Of a DNA stretch of 64,000 nt, positions 28,799-38,958 are shown piece after piece (the stretch's first letter is position 1; every line of letters begins with the position of its first letter). The notes beneath the pieces are model-generated. The model was not told the origin of the DNA, searched no databases, and saw nothing but the letters and a program-made list of their open reading frames with translations. The DNA is taken from positions 27,690 to 91,689 of the forward strand of contig JAFGXQ010000128.1 of NCBI GenBank assembly GCA_016936575.1, read 5' to 3'. Source of the DNA: Deltaproteobacteria bacterium (GTDB taxonomy: Bacteria > Myxococcota_A > Polyangia > JAAYKL01). The translations under genes were made by a program, and so were the position numbers.

Positions 28799-29005
28799 TC
28801 ACACCGCAATTTTGGTAACTTTTTTATCTGACCTGGTACTTCCCCACTGTACATCCTTCCAGCAGATATCATAAATACCTGAACTCGGTATCAGGAACAT
28901 TTCCCAAGAGCCGTCTTCGTCGGTCGCGTCCACTATACTGACGATACTCGTACTCCAGCGAAATTCGACACGAGAAAGAATCGTTGACTCCACATGAATA
29001 CTCAA
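28799..29005 (-). pseudogene. Possible remnant of a secreted-protein gene
   Basis: 68 codons opening with TTG and no ribosome-binding site. The stretch VDATDEDGSWEMFLIPSSGIYDIC resembles the end of a carboxypeptidase-regulatory-like beta domain, so it may be the 3' end of a gene whose 5' part was replaced by the divergent DUF5916 gene, which it overlaps by 12 bases. A functional short gene, or a chance frame, cannot be excluded. The rest of the 287-base gap 28707-28993 shows no other feature. Confidence 0.3.
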
Positions 29006-31414
29006 ATAGCACCACCCGTAATGATACGATTCACGCCCATCTTCGTATTGCTGTTATTGAGCGCATTTCCCGGCCGGGCGGCAGCGCAGGTTCGCTCTAT
29101 TCCGATACTCGCAGCCGAACAGGCCCCCCACATTGATGGAAAGTTGGACGATGCCATATGGCAGCGCACACCATTTTTCAGCGACTTTACTCAGCAATCT
29201 CCAAATCCGCTCTCCGCACCCGATGAACAGACAGAAGTTTCTGCGGCGTACACGCACTCGCACCTGTATGTAGGTGTCCGGTGCCACATTCCTTCCAGAC
29301 ATACCATTCAGTCACGATACACAAGAAGGGACAGGGATGGAGACTTCGACAAACTCGAGATTGCACTGAGCCCAACCAACGACGGGAAAACCGGATTCAG
29401 CTTTATCGTGAATCCTTCCGGAATTCAGCAGGACGGTGCCTGGAGTGACGATACCATCTTCGACCGAAACTGGGATGCGACGTGGGAGGTGGCAACAACC
29501 GTAACCGACACATCATGGACGGCTGAATTTGCCATACCGCTTGATCAGCTGCGTTTCACGAGCCGTACTCGTCAGTTCGGATTTCAGGTCAAACGCTGGA
29601 TTGCACACAGGCACCAGCTGGTTGTCCTTCAACCGAAGCACCCGGAAGAAACCGGCGAAATGTCTCGAATGGCAAGGCTTACCGGCACGCAACGGATTTC
29701 GCCCAAGCTGCCGCTCGCCGTCATTCAGGAAATCCACTCTTCGTATACCACCAAAGTCGCCGGAAGCGACAGCACCTCACCTGAGGGATTTGCTATCGGT
29801 GCCGGCGGATATATCAAAGCCGGCCTTGCTCCCGGATGGACACTCGATATGGCGCTTTCCCCGGATTTCGGCGAAATCGAAATTGACAACGCAGTGGTGA
29901 ATCTCAGCAACATCGAAACCTTGTACGCAGAAAAAAGGCCCTTCTTTCTGGAAAACCGCCAGCTGTTCATCACCCCCATTCAGTTATTCTATAGTCGACG
30001 CCTGGGCGAAGCACCTGCCGCGCCTGGTGTGGCCGATAATGAATCGGTTTCAGAGGGGCCGCTATACACGCCTTTGTTGCTCGCCACGAAATTCTCCGGA
30101 ACCAGCGCAAGCGGCATTTCTGTCGGTGCACTCCACGTACTCTCGGAACCCACACGTGTCGCCGTTGAAACCAATAGAACCCAGGAACAAACGTTTGTCG
30201 ACACGTCGCCATGGACCCACGATGCCGTGCTGCGCGCGAGCAAACAATACAAAAACGGAAACAACATCGGCATACTCTCCACCCATCATCTTCCCGAAGA
30301 CAATTTCGACGACGCACACACCGGCGGCGTGGACTGGAATATTTTCTGGAGCGACAAAGAATACGCATTGAAAGGACAGGTCGCCGCTTCTGCAACGCAG
30401 GATAAAGACAACAGTGATGCGCCGCGCAGCTATGACACCGGGCTGGCAGCGTGGACCTGGATAGGCCGTCAGGGGGGACGACATTTTCGAACCTCAGCCC
30501 AGTACGACTATCGAAGCCTCTCGTTCAACCCCAATCACCTCGGGTATATTGATCGCAACGACCTGCACAAACTGACGTATCACGCACAATTCCTTATCAA
30601 TGAGCAACGAAATGCCATCTATGAACTGTATACGGGGCTGCAAACATTTTTCGAGTGGAACACCGACGGCCTTCAACTTCAGAAACAGAGCAATCTGTAT
30701 CTGAGTGTCAAGTGGAGAAACCGAATGTGGACACACCTGGGTGGTTACGGGAAACTCTCGGCATATGACGACATGGAGTTTGCAGACGGCCCCCCGTTGA
30801 AGCGAATTCCAGGGGGGGGCATGTGGGTCGGACTGCTCACCCCTGAGGACGAGCCGTTCGGTTTTCAATTTGATGGCAACCTGGGCACCGATGATACCGG
30901 ATACTATTTCATTTTAAAACCGACTTTTACCCTGCGCACCGGCCGATTCGAGCTGGAACTGAGCAATCGAATCGTTCGGGCGAAAAATCGCGAGTCCTAC
31001 GGGGACACGGTGGAGCGGGACACTTACGATGAATACATTCTTGCCAAACGGAATCTGATAGAATTGGAAACCGGACTGAAAAGCACCGTCGTTATTTTCA
31101 GACAGCTCACGTTGGAGATGACCTCGCAACTCCTCAGCAGCAAAGCGCACTACCACGACTTTCGGGAGTTGCATCCGAACAGTCGGATAACCGCTGCCAC
31201 ATATACTGACTCACCCGATTTCGGCAAGACCGTGCTGAATCTGCAAGGGCTGCTGCGGTACGAGTTTCGACCGCAATCGGTGGTGTATCTATCTTATACA
31301 AGGAGAGGACTCGGTGAAGTCTCCCATGGGCCATATACCCAATACCGCACCTTTCAAACCATCGACCAATATCCCGAGCAACGCTTTCTGATGAAACTCA
31401 GCTACCTTTTTTAG
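28994..31414 (+). CDS. DUF5916 outer-membrane barrel protein with N-terminal CBM9-like domain
   Basis: 806 residues. A signal peptide ends near AAAQ. The CBM9-like domain, residues 35-230, shows the characteristic IDGKLDDAIWQRTPFFSDF and the later FGFQVKRWIAHRHQ. The C-terminal 550 residues are the DUF5916 beta-barrel (GWTLDMALSPDFGEIEIDNA, AEKRPFFLENRQLF), ending in the aromatic KLSYLF typical of outer-membrane barrels. Function unknown; homologues often lie with polysaccharide or peptide uptake genes. The start is either the ATG at 28994 or the one at 29021, directly before the hydrophobic segment; neither has a good ribosome-binding site. Confidence 0.82.
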   Translation: MNTQIAPPVMIRFTPIFVLLLLSAFPGRAAAQVRSIPILAAEQAPHIDGKLDDAIWQRTPFFSDFTQQSPNPLSAPDEQTEVSAAYTHSHLYVGVRCHIPSRHTIQSRYTRRDRDGDFDKLEIALSPTNDGKTGFSFIVNPSGIQQDGAWSDDTIFDRNWDATWEVATTVTDTSWTAEFAIPLDQLRFTSRTRQFGFQVKRWIAHRHQLVVLQPKHPEETGEMSRMARLTGTQRISPKLPLAVIQEIHSSYTTKVAGSDSTSPEGFAIGAGGYIKAGLAPGWTLDMALSPDFGEIEIDNAVVNLSNIETLYAEKRPFFLENRQLFITPIQLFYSRRLGEAPAAPGVADNESVSEGPLYTPLLLATKFSGTSASGISVGALHVLSEPTRVAVETNRTQEQTFVDTSPWTHDAVLRASKQYKNGNNIGILSTHHLPEDNFDDAHTGGVDWNIFWSDKEYALKGQVAASATQDKDNSDAPRSYDTGLAAWTWIGRQGGRHFRTSAQYDYRSLSFNPNHLGYIDRNDLHKLTYHAQFLINEQRNAIYELYTGLQTFFEWNTDGLQLQKQSNLYLSVKWRNRMWTHLGGYGKLSAYDDMEFADGPPLKRIPGGGMWVGLLTPEDEPFGFQFDGNLGTDDTGYYFILKPTFTLRTGRFELELSNRIVRAKNRESYGDTVERDTYDEYILAKRNLIELETGLKSTVVIFRQLTLEMTSQLLSSKAHYHDFRELHPNSRITAATYTDSPDFGKTVLNLQGLLRYEFRPQSVVYLSYTRRGLGEVSHGPYTQYRTFQTIDQYPEQRFLMKLSYLF

Positions 31415-31434
31415 CCATCCGAAAAAAGAATGCG

Positions 31435-33252
31435 CTATTCAAACCCCTCACGAATATAGTTATTCAAAGCCGTGGCGGTATAGGCGTCATTCCAGTTCAA
31501 CCGCGTACGCTCCACCGCCTCCGCCATAAATGCCTCCAGGGTACCATCCAGCCCCAATGTGGCGGCGTATGAACCCACGGTTCTATCGGGATCACGAAAC
31601 GCCGGTGTGAACTCAGCGGCACCTGTTTCCGACGAAGCCAAATTCCATGCGTTCAGGTCACCATCAATATCCCCGCAAAACCAGTCCACGCCCTGCTGCC
31701 CCGAATACTCATTGTCCGCATATGAAAAGGACGCGAATCCGCCGCTGTGATCCACCAGACAGGTGTCGAGCCCCGGGTCGACAAATCGATTCTCACGAAT
31801 CTGAACATTCTCCCACGCTGAAACAGCCTGCACACGCAGCGAACGCGCCATCAGATTGTAGAACAGATTATCCACAATCGAGATATCGGTCTGTGTGCCG
31901 CCGCCAAGTGCGATGCCATACGCATTTCCATACCATGGTTGATGCAGAAAATAGTTACCGGTCACCAGGGCGGTATCGATATCGGACATATCCAGCATCC
32001 ATGCGAAGTTGCGCTCTGTAGGATTGTTCAATCCGATTTGCGTAAAAACATTGTTTTCAATCGTCACATCAGAAAACCGGTGCGGTTCCTCGGTATTTCC
32101 ACCGATACCGAGGCCGATTTCGCCGTCCACAAATAGGTTATTTTCAAACAGTAGGGTATTGCTGTCGCCGGTTTCATCAGAGCGCATCTTGATTCCCATG
32201 CTCGACGCCCGGGCAATGATGTTTTCGCGCACAACGAGATTATCATTGCCGCTCAGGTACATGTTGTGATTGTACATGGTGGCGCACGCGCTTTCCACCT
32301 CCTCGTTCCACCCGTTGTGATCGAAAATATTCCCTTCAATCAGCATCCCATCCACGTGCGACGTGTATATTCCCGATGGACGATACGTGCTGTTCTGTCC
32401 GCAGGTGTCCACATGATAATTCAGTTCTACTACATTGCGCCGCACTTCCACATTCTCGTAATGCCCTACGTCGTAGGACTGCACCACCAACTCGCAATGG
32501 GTCAGCCGACATCCTTCTATCAGCAAATCACTGCCGCCGCCCACATATCGAAAGCCTCCCCCCGTGCTTCCGTCATACTCAGCGTCACCAACGATTTTCG
32601 GATAGGCCACGATTTCCAATCCCACTATCGACACATAGCTGCGCTCCTGACCGTTATGATCGATAAAATTTGTATTCACCTCAACCCGGGGCAATGCGAC
32701 AGAATCCCCGTACGATGCGATCACCATCGGGTGCGCCGCGTCTCGACCGGAAATAAATCGACCGAGAGACTCACCGCGCCATACGTCACCCCGCTTGAGT
32801 AACATGAAATCGTTTTCGCCATCCCTCAACAGCGAAGCGCCCTGTGCAATCGTCTGTACCGGTGTTTCGGGGGTCAATCCGTCATTGGTGTCGACGCCGT
32901 CCGATGCACTCACATATATCACCCGGCTATCTGCGCTCACGTCAAATGTGGTGAAGCCCTGCTCTTCTGCGCGGCTTCCCGACGTCTCATCGTCGTCGGC
33001 ATGAACGCATCCCAAATCAAACTGCCAGTCAGTGTACCCGTCACTGTCATTGTCGATGCCGTCGTTGCAATCCGATATGGTCGGCAGTTCCGTACCGGTG
33101 TCCAAATCAGAATCATTTCCGGTGTCGCTGTCAGAATCGGTATCTCCTTCGAGGTCACCATTTGAATCGGACGAATCATCCGCTGACTTGTCAGCTCCGC
33201 ACGCGGCTACACTGAGCCCAAAAACAAACAAGAAAATAACCAACCAACGCAT
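31435..33252 (-). CDS. Parallel beta-helix lipoprotein
   Basis: 605 residues from the ATG at 33252. This start is preferred to an upstream TTG because it opens a lipoprotein signal (VIFLFVFGLSVAACG) and has AAGG upstream. A short Asp-Ser-Gly linker and CNDGIDNDSDGYTDW follow. From residue 110 it is a right-handed beta-helix of the pectate-lyase/NosD kind (VIYVSASDGVDTNDGLTPE; repeated N-x-F/V turns such as VIENNVF, LVVRENI). Proteins of this shape bind or cleave polysaccharides. No lyase catalytic set was identified, so binding is as likely. Convergent with the DUF5916 gene. Confidence 0.8.
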   Translation of the reverse strand: MRWLVIFLFVFGLSVAACGADKSADDSSDSNGDLEGDTDSDSDTGNDSDLDTGTELPTISDCNDGIDNDSDGYTDWQFDLGCVHADDDETSGSRAEEQGFTTFDVSADSRVIYVSASDGVDTNDGLTPETPVQTIAQGASLLRDGENDFMLLKRGDVWRGESLGRFISGRDAAHPMVIASYGDSVALPRVEVNTNFIDHNGQERSYVSIVGLEIVAYPKIVGDAEYDGSTGGGFRYVGGGSDLLIEGCRLTHCELVVQSYDVGHYENVEVRRNVVELNYHVDTCGQNSTYRPSGIYTSHVDGMLIEGNIFDHNGWNEEVESACATMYNHNMYLSGNDNLVVRENIIARASSMGIKMRSDETGDSNTLLFENNLFVDGEIGLGIGGNTEEPHRFSDVTIENNVFTQIGLNNPTERNFAWMLDMSDIDTALVTGNYFLHQPWYGNAYGIALGGGTQTDISIVDNLFYNLMARSLRVQAVSAWENVQIRENRFVDPGLDTCLVDHSGGFASFSYADNEYSGQQGVDWFCGDIDGDLNAWNLASSETGAAEFTPAFRDPDRTVGSYAATLGLDGTLEAFMAEAVERTRLNWNDAYTATALNNYIREGFE

Positions 33253-33383
33253 TCCATTTCCCTTTCCACGAGTGTCAATTCGCCTTTCAATACAATCACG
33301 AAAGAGACACATGCTTACTGCAGTAATAAACAATAGATGAAAAGACGCGGAAATATTACGACTCGGACGTTGCGGTTACACCG

Positions 33384-35414
33384 CTATCCGTCGATATACC
33401 CGAGGGCACGCAACGACTCTTCCACGTCTTTACTCAATGGAACCGCCTGCTCGCCATCCTTGAAATTTTCCGCCTTCTGCTGCAATGCGGTGCGATAGGT
33501 GGTCGCCACAGAGTAGAGTTTACGATACATGGGGTGGGAGGTATCCAGTTTTTCTTTTTCAAACGGATCGGCCTGCAAATCATACACAAACGGCTTGGCT
33601 TTCCCATCCAGTGGATAGACCAACTTGTACCGTTTACCATCGTACCACGCGAACTGTTCCCCCCAATACAAATTGAACTCCATATACGCGGGTCTGGCCG
33701 GTGGCGGATTCAAGATCAACGACAGCAGGCTGGTTCCCTCAGAGATTGGCGGCGGTGTCTGCCCGAAAATATCCAAGATGGTAGGCAGCACATCTACCTG
33801 GCCGATGGAATCGGACAATCGCACGCCCGCATTCCATTTTCCACCGGGAGCGCGAATAATAAATGGAATGCGCACCACTTCCTCCTCATACCGATGCCCA
33901 TGGTCGATTCCCCCGTGATCAAAAATCTCCTCGCCGTGGTCAGCTGTGAAGATCACCCAGGTATTGTCAAGCAACCCACGTTGTTCCATTCGTTTAAGCA
34001 GCCGCCCGATTTCGTCATCGGTGTACCGCACTTCCGCATCGTACAACGCGCGGATTTGAAGCTGCTCCATTTTATCCACTTTCATTGTGCCGTTGCGCAC
34101 CGGAGTAACCTGAGAAAAGCGCTCGGCAAACCGGGGCGTATCAAACGTGGCAAACTGCTCGCGATATTTTTCAGGCGCATCGTACGCCACGTGCGGATCA
34201 AAATAATGCACCATCATGAAGAACGGCGAATCATTCTGCGCGAAAATCCACCGCATCGCGGTATCGGTAACTTCAGTGGCTTCCCGTGGTCCAGAGAAAC
34301 CGTTGGCGCGCTTTTGCCCTTTTCCATAGGGGATAACCAAATCATAAAAATCAAATCCCTGACCCAGCCCGGTGTCCTTATGAAGAAAACCGTTATTCAC
34401 AATGGCACCGGTTTTCAGTTCAATCGGTTTCAGCAGTTGAGCAATCGTCGGAATATTCGGAGAAAGCCGTGTAATACGCATTTTCCCCACCGTAGCGACT
34501 TCTGAATCATCCACGTCGGTGTCGGACTTGAACAGGCGGGTTCCCATCTGATGCACTGTGGGCGATACACCGGTTAAAATCGAAGCGAACGACGGCGCTG
34601 TCCACGGAGATGAAGAATGCGCATTTTCGAACACAATTCCTTCTTCGGCCAATTCGGCAATAGCCGGGCTGGTGGGCTTCGAATAGCCGTATGGTGTAAG
34701 GCCGTCCGCGCGCAACGCATCCACCACAATCAGCAACACGTTCTGTCCCTTGGGCGGAGGAGTCTTCTGCAGCGGCTTTGAAGTCAACGTCGCCGCAACT
34801 TTTTTCGGAGTCGGATACGTTCTCTTTTTTTTCAAGCGCCCCGATTCATCCCACCATGACCATTGACCAACACGCATATCCTGAACACAGTTGCCTTTGC
34901 TCTCCAGCTTGCCGTTGGGATAATAGCGTTCCCATACGCCATCTTTTTTCGCATCTGTCAGATACACTTTCTCGCGTAGCGTGCCATCGGAATTCCAAAC
35001 CTGCCACAGGTCTGAATTGATCCCGTTTTTGCGATATCCCTGCCGTTGCAGGTTCCCGTTTGGGTACCAATAGGTCCATTTGCCATCCGGAACGCCGTCT
35101 TTCCACGTACCTTCATATCGACGTTTTCCGTTTTTGTACCAGGCCTGCCACACCCCGTCGCGCATATCATTTTTATAGAACCCGGATTCCTTTTTATTTC
35201 CCGGCTCAAACCATTCGTCATACGGACCGGAGCGGACCATTTTGCCCGCGTCATTTTTGTTCACGCACCATTTTCGCCCGCCATTCGCGGCCCCCGCTCC
35301 CTCGAGTTTTCCCCCGTCCGGACAAGGACACCCCGGACCGCAACCGACAAAACTCACAGATAAAAGAAGTGCAATAAAGAAATCCGATAAATTTAATTGT
35401 GGTCGAGTATGCAT
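33384..35414 (-). CDS. MORN-repeat and sulfatase-fold fusion lipoprotein
   Basis: 676 residues. Lipobox SFVGC (Cys25). Residues 62-200 are about six MORN-type repeats (DGVWQAWYKNGKRRYEG, DGKWTYWYPNGNLQRQG, DGVWERYYPNGKLESKG). Residues 222-640 are a sulfatase-fold domain with metal ligands in IVVDALRADGLT and FTADHGEEIFDHGG. The formylglycine position is Thr272 in WTAPSF, so this is not a classical sulfatase. A MORN domain fused to this enzyme fold is unusual. It could act on membrane lipid head groups or surface glycans. It stands alone, with its promoter in the 175-base gap before the Omp85 gene. Confidence 0.83.
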   Translation of the reverse strand: MHTRPQLNLSDFFIALLLSVSFVGCGPGCPCPDGGKLEGAGAANGGRKWCVNKNDAGKMVRSGPYDEWFEPGNKKESGFYKNDMRDGVWQAWYKNGKRRYEGTWKDGVPDGKWTYWYPNGNLQRQGYRKNGINSDLWQVWNSDGTLREKVYLTDAKKDGVWERYYPNGKLESKGNCVQDMRVGQWSWWDESGRLKKKRTYPTPKKVAATLTSKPLQKTPPPKGQNVLLIVVDALRADGLTPYGYSKPTSPAIAELAEEGIVFENAHSSSPWTAPSFASILTGVSPTVHQMGTRLFKSDTDVDDSEVATVGKMRITRLSPNIPTIAQLLKPIELKTGAIVNNGFLHKDTGLGQGFDFYDLVIPYGKGQKRANGFSGPREATEVTDTAMRWIFAQNDSPFFMMVHYFDPHVAYDAPEKYREQFATFDTPRFAERFSQVTPVRNGTMKVDKMEQLQIRALYDAEVRYTDDEIGRLLKRMEQRGLLDNTWVIFTADHGEEIFDHGGIDHGHRYEEEVVRIPFIIRAPGGKWNAGVRLSDSIGQVDVLPTILDIFGQTPPPISEGTSLLSLILNPPPARPAYMEFNLYWGEQFAWYDGKRYKLVYPLDGKAKPFVYDLQADPFEKEKLDTSHPMYRKLYSVATTYRTALQQKAENFKDGEQAVPLSKDVEESLRALGYIDG

Positions 35415-35589
35415 ATCTTTTCCATTTCGTACAAATTACAAAAAAGCTGACTATATGATCTGCGACGCGTAATGTACACGCTTAAAAAATGAGTACACCG
35501 ATCAAATCTGAATTGTTCATTCGGCTTGCGCAGGGACGGAGGCGCCCGGACTGAACGAACTCCGCCGGCCTTTGATTCTTCAAGCGATT

Positions 35590-38500
35590 TTAAAAAGCAC
35601 TTCCGATGGAGAAATACCATGCCCACAGGGGCTCATCGAATTCCCGTTTTCGTTTCAGATTGACTCCCACATCAAAGGCCAGGGGACCAACCGGTGTATT
35701 GTAGTGCAGGCCGACACCAGCGACCGGACGCAGCAGGAACGGAGTGAAATCGCCGCTTTCCGTTTTACGCAGGAAGTTCTTTTCATCTCTCCACAAATTT
35801 CCGGCTTCTCCGAACAACACACCTACAATGTTCTTTCCGAAATCGTGTCGAAGCTCCATACGCGCCAGAATCATTGCCTGACCGCCGTAGTCCGGCTGTA
35901 CATCCCCTTTGTCATCGTACGTCGGCTGAACATCTTCGGGGAACAGCGTATCGGATTTAAACCCTCTCAAGGTAGAAACACCACCCATATAAAATCGTCT
36001 GTCGGCCCATGTAATCGAATTCTCAATCAGATGAAAAATATATCCCACACTGGTCGACAGCGCCAACACGTTTCCCTTGCCCGCAAATGGGATATAGCCC
36101 GACAGCGTGCCGGAGAAACGTATATACCGTGACCGCTGCATAACCCCTTCTTCCTGTTGTTCAGTGTACTTGTCGAGAGAATGAACGTAATCTCCCCTCA
36201 AGTGAAGAAACACCCCTTTGCGAGGATCCAGCGGATTGTCACGAAAATCCAACCCCACGCTCAATCCGGTTACCCAGAACACCGCCCGTCCCGATGGAAG
36301 CCGCCCGAAGCTTGATCTTCTGATATCGTCTTCGTTCGAAACCTGTGCGGGTAAAACGATGGTGCCGTCCACACCGGTGGACAACTCAACCGGCAGGTAT
36401 CTCAGATAATGAGACGTCAATCGATACTTGGGCGCCACTTTCAATGCGCTGTACCCGCGCCGGTTCACATTTTCGAAGGTGATATCAATACCTGTACCCA
36501 ACAGCCCCGCGGTACCGGGAATATTCGTTGTTCGAAAACCTGTCAGGAAATACCATTCAAACCATTTGAACGTCGGCGCCAATGTGGAATCATGGTTTGC
36601 ATTGTAATATTCATAACGCGCAATTAAATCATCTTTAAATTCCTGCGCTTCGTCACCGAAGAACCAAATATCTTCGTGCCGGTAATTGGCGCGTATTTTC
36701 AGACGGTAATTGATGGCCAAGCCGAAAATGTTTCTATGCCCGTACTCGAATCCGCCACGAACGCCGTCTTCAGTTGCTGCCCCCGCGCGCAATTCCAGAT
36801 ACTGGCTCTTGCGTTCCACCACGGTGACAACAATATTCTTCTCATCGCTGGCCACCCCCGGAGACTGCATCTGCACGGTGGCCGCGTTGAACACACCGAT
36901 ATCCATCACCCGCTGTCGTGCCTCGTTCAATACCGACGGTGTCACCAAGTTGCCTTCCTCAAAACCAAGATTGTTGCGAATAAACCACTTATTGGTTGTC
37001 TCAGCGTTTATCAGAATATTCTTTACCCGTACCTGGGGTCCTTCCACCACCCGAAGCTGCACATCCGCAGCGGTCTGGTCCATGGAAATCGTCGTTTCCC
37101 AGGTGACGTTCACAAACATATAGCCTTTTTCCTGATAGGCCGACTGAATAGCGTTTGCCGCATCGCGTATATAATATTCATTGAATGGTTGCCGTATTTT
37201 CAATCCCCCGATGTCAAACAGCTCCGCTCTTGTGAACACACTCGGTGTATTTCCATCGACCTCGACATTCTGAATCAACGTTTGCACTCCCTCGTCAATC
37301 GAAAATTCCACCACCAGTGCCGAGAGGGAACGGTCAATATACAAGCAGGGGGTCAACAGATTCGCGGAATCCGCATTGCGCTGATAGGGAACCGGATAAT
37401 ACATTCTGCCGCCGCGGGAAATCGGCTTCTTGTCGCTGATTACGCAGGTATCGGTAACCTTGGCATTCAAATATCCCTGCTCGGCGTATAAATCCTCAAG
37501 ATGCCTGGTCACCTCAAGATACTTTTGCGGGTTGTAAATTGTCTCCGGCTTGTCAAACAGAGTCTTGGAGCCGTCATATGGCGCGGCTGCCTTATTGTCA
37601 TAGTCAGTGGAAATCACGCGATTGGCCGATTCCGTACTGAACGATTCAAATGTCGAATCGTCTGTGTTCTGTTCCGCCATAAATGCGAATACTTCGTCCT
37701 GAAGCTCGCTGAGTGAAAATTTTCTGGCTCCGTCGATCACAATATCTTCCACCTGCACCTGCGGCCCCTCGCTCAATTCGAATAAAACGGCCTGATAGGT
37801 TACCTCGGGGCGGGCACAACGTTGATTCACTTTCACAGTGTACCATTTGTCTTCATCAGCATAACACTTACGAAACACATACACCCGGGCATGAAACAAC
37901 CCTCTCGAAACCGCATACCGTTTCAACTCCGAAGCTGTTTTCTCAAGATTTCTGCCATCGCTACGAAATCCGGGTTTCCAGACAAATTCGCGCAGCTCCC
38001 GCGCCCGCAATCTCTTATTACCCGAAAATTCAAGCAGCGTTTTCAGCCCCACATCCACATTGATTGACAATGTATATCGATATTCTTCGAGCTTCTTTTC
38101 ATAGTATTCATCCTGAATCTTCGCATCCGGATATCCGAGATCAAATAAGGTTCGCTGCAACTTCTCCAACCCCTCCGCCACTGACGCCGAGTCGCGAATG
38201 ATTCCCTTCTTCAGACCGGCCGCCCGCAACAACTGCTCTTTCGACAAATCATCAGTCAGCCCGAAAATTAAAACATCGACATATTTGTCGGGTTCTCCTT
38301 CATTGATATCGATAATCAACGCGAGCTCAGCAACATTCTCTGTTGTTTCCAGCCGCACCGATGCAGTAGCATTGTTGTAGCCTCGGTTGCCGTATTCAGC
38401 GACAAGCTTGTCGCGCAATTGAATCATCGATTCACTGGAAGGAACAACGGTTCCGCCGGGTAAAAAACCGATCGCGCGCTTCACTTCGGCATCGGCCAAT

Positions 38501-38955
38501 GCCCGATTTCCAGTCAGTACAAGACGCGCGGTGCGAAACATCGGTTCCACCCGAAGATACACAACCACCTCTTTCTCACCCCGGGCCACGCCGCTGACTT
38601 TCACTTCACGATACTTCCCGCTCTCCCATAAATTCAACACCATCTGGCGTGCCAATGAACGCGTCAATACGCTTCCGGGCTTCACGTCTAAATCATCGAC
38701 CGGAGCAAAACCCGCTGGTGGAGAAATCGCTTCAATCGAAACGATCCGCCGACCCAACAGAGAATCCATGCGCTGCTGGTCAATTCCCAACACTGTCTGA
38801 GGCTCTCCGGGCAGTGGCGTTTCGAGCAAAACATCCAACGATTCACTCCAGATAATATCTTCCAACGACGAACCGTGCGGGCCCCCCTTGTCACTTTGCG
38901 CGTATGCAAACGAAGCATATAAAAACAACATCAATGTGAACAGCAGTCGCTTCAC
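35590..38955 (-). CDS. Large Omp85-family outer-membrane protein (TamA/BamA type)
   Basis: 1121 residues. A signal peptide (LLFTLMLFLYASFAYAQ) is followed by several POTRA domains over about 700 residues (GSVLTRSLARQMVLNLWESG, EQLLRAAGLKKG, GPQVRVKNILINAETTNKW). The C-terminal barrel carries the Omp85 lid motif LRGF in YMGGVSTLRGFKS and a final Phe. TamA usually has three POTRAs and under 600 residues, so this protein is nearly twice as long. It starts four bases after tamB, which argues for a TamA role in outer-membrane protein or lipid export. BamA is the alternative. Confidence 0.88.
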   Translation of the reverse strand: MKRLLFTLMLFLYASFAYAQSDKGGPHGSSLEDIIWSESLDVLLETPLPGEPQTVLGIDQQRMDSLLGRRIVSIEAISPPAGFAPVDDLDVKPGSVLTRSLARQMVLNLWESGKYREVKVSGVARGEKEVVVYLRVEPMFRTARLVLTGNRALADAEVKRAIGFLPGGTVVPSSESMIQLRDKLVAEYGNRGYNNATASVRLETTENVAELALIIDINEGEPDKYVDVLIFGLTDDLSKEQLLRAAGLKKGIIRDSASVAEGLEKLQRTLFDLGYPDAKIQDEYYEKKLEEYRYTLSINVDVGLKTLLEFSGNKRLRARELREFVWKPGFRSDGRNLEKTASELKRYAVSRGLFHARVYVFRKCYADEDKWYTVKVNQRCARPEVTYQAVLFELSEGPQVQVEDIVIDGARKFSLSELQDEVFAFMAEQNTDDSTFESFSTESANRVISTDYDNKAAAPYDGSKTLFDKPETIYNPQKYLEVTRHLEDLYAEQGYLNAKVTDTCVISDKKPISRGGRMYYPVPYQRNADSANLLTPCLYIDRSLSALVVEFSIDEGVQTLIQNVEVDGNTPSVFTRAELFDIGGLKIRQPFNEYYIRDAANAIQSAYQEKGYMFVNVTWETTISMDQTAADVQLRVVEGPQVRVKNILINAETTNKWFIRNNLGFEEGNLVTPSVLNEARQRVMDIGVFNAATVQMQSPGVASDEKNIVVTVVERKSQYLELRAGAATEDGVRGGFEYGHRNIFGLAINYRLKIRANYRHEDIWFFGDEAQEFKDDLIARYEYYNANHDSTLAPTFKWFEWYFLTGFRTTNIPGTAGLLGTGIDITFENVNRRGYSALKVAPKYRLTSHYLRYLPVELSTGVDGTIVLPAQVSNEDDIRRSSFGRLPSGRAVFWVTGLSVGLDFRDNPLDPRKGVFLHLRGDYVHSLDKYTEQQEEGVMQRSRYIRFSGTLSGYIPFAGKGNVLALSTSVGYIFHLIENSITWADRRFYMGGVSTLRGFKSDTLFPEDVQPTYDDKGDVQPDYGGQAMILARMELRHDFGKNIVGVLFGEAGNLWRDEKNFLRKTESGDFTPFLLRPVAGVGLHYNTPVGPLAFDVGVNLKRKREFDEPLWAWYFSIGSAF

Positions 38956-38958
38956 CGT

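Noticed and set aside
33534..34505. 323-residue plus-strand frame
   Set aside because: Antisense to the sulfatase domain; contains no recognisable motif.
36676..37491. 271-residue plus-strand frame
   Set aside because: Antisense to the Omp85 gene.
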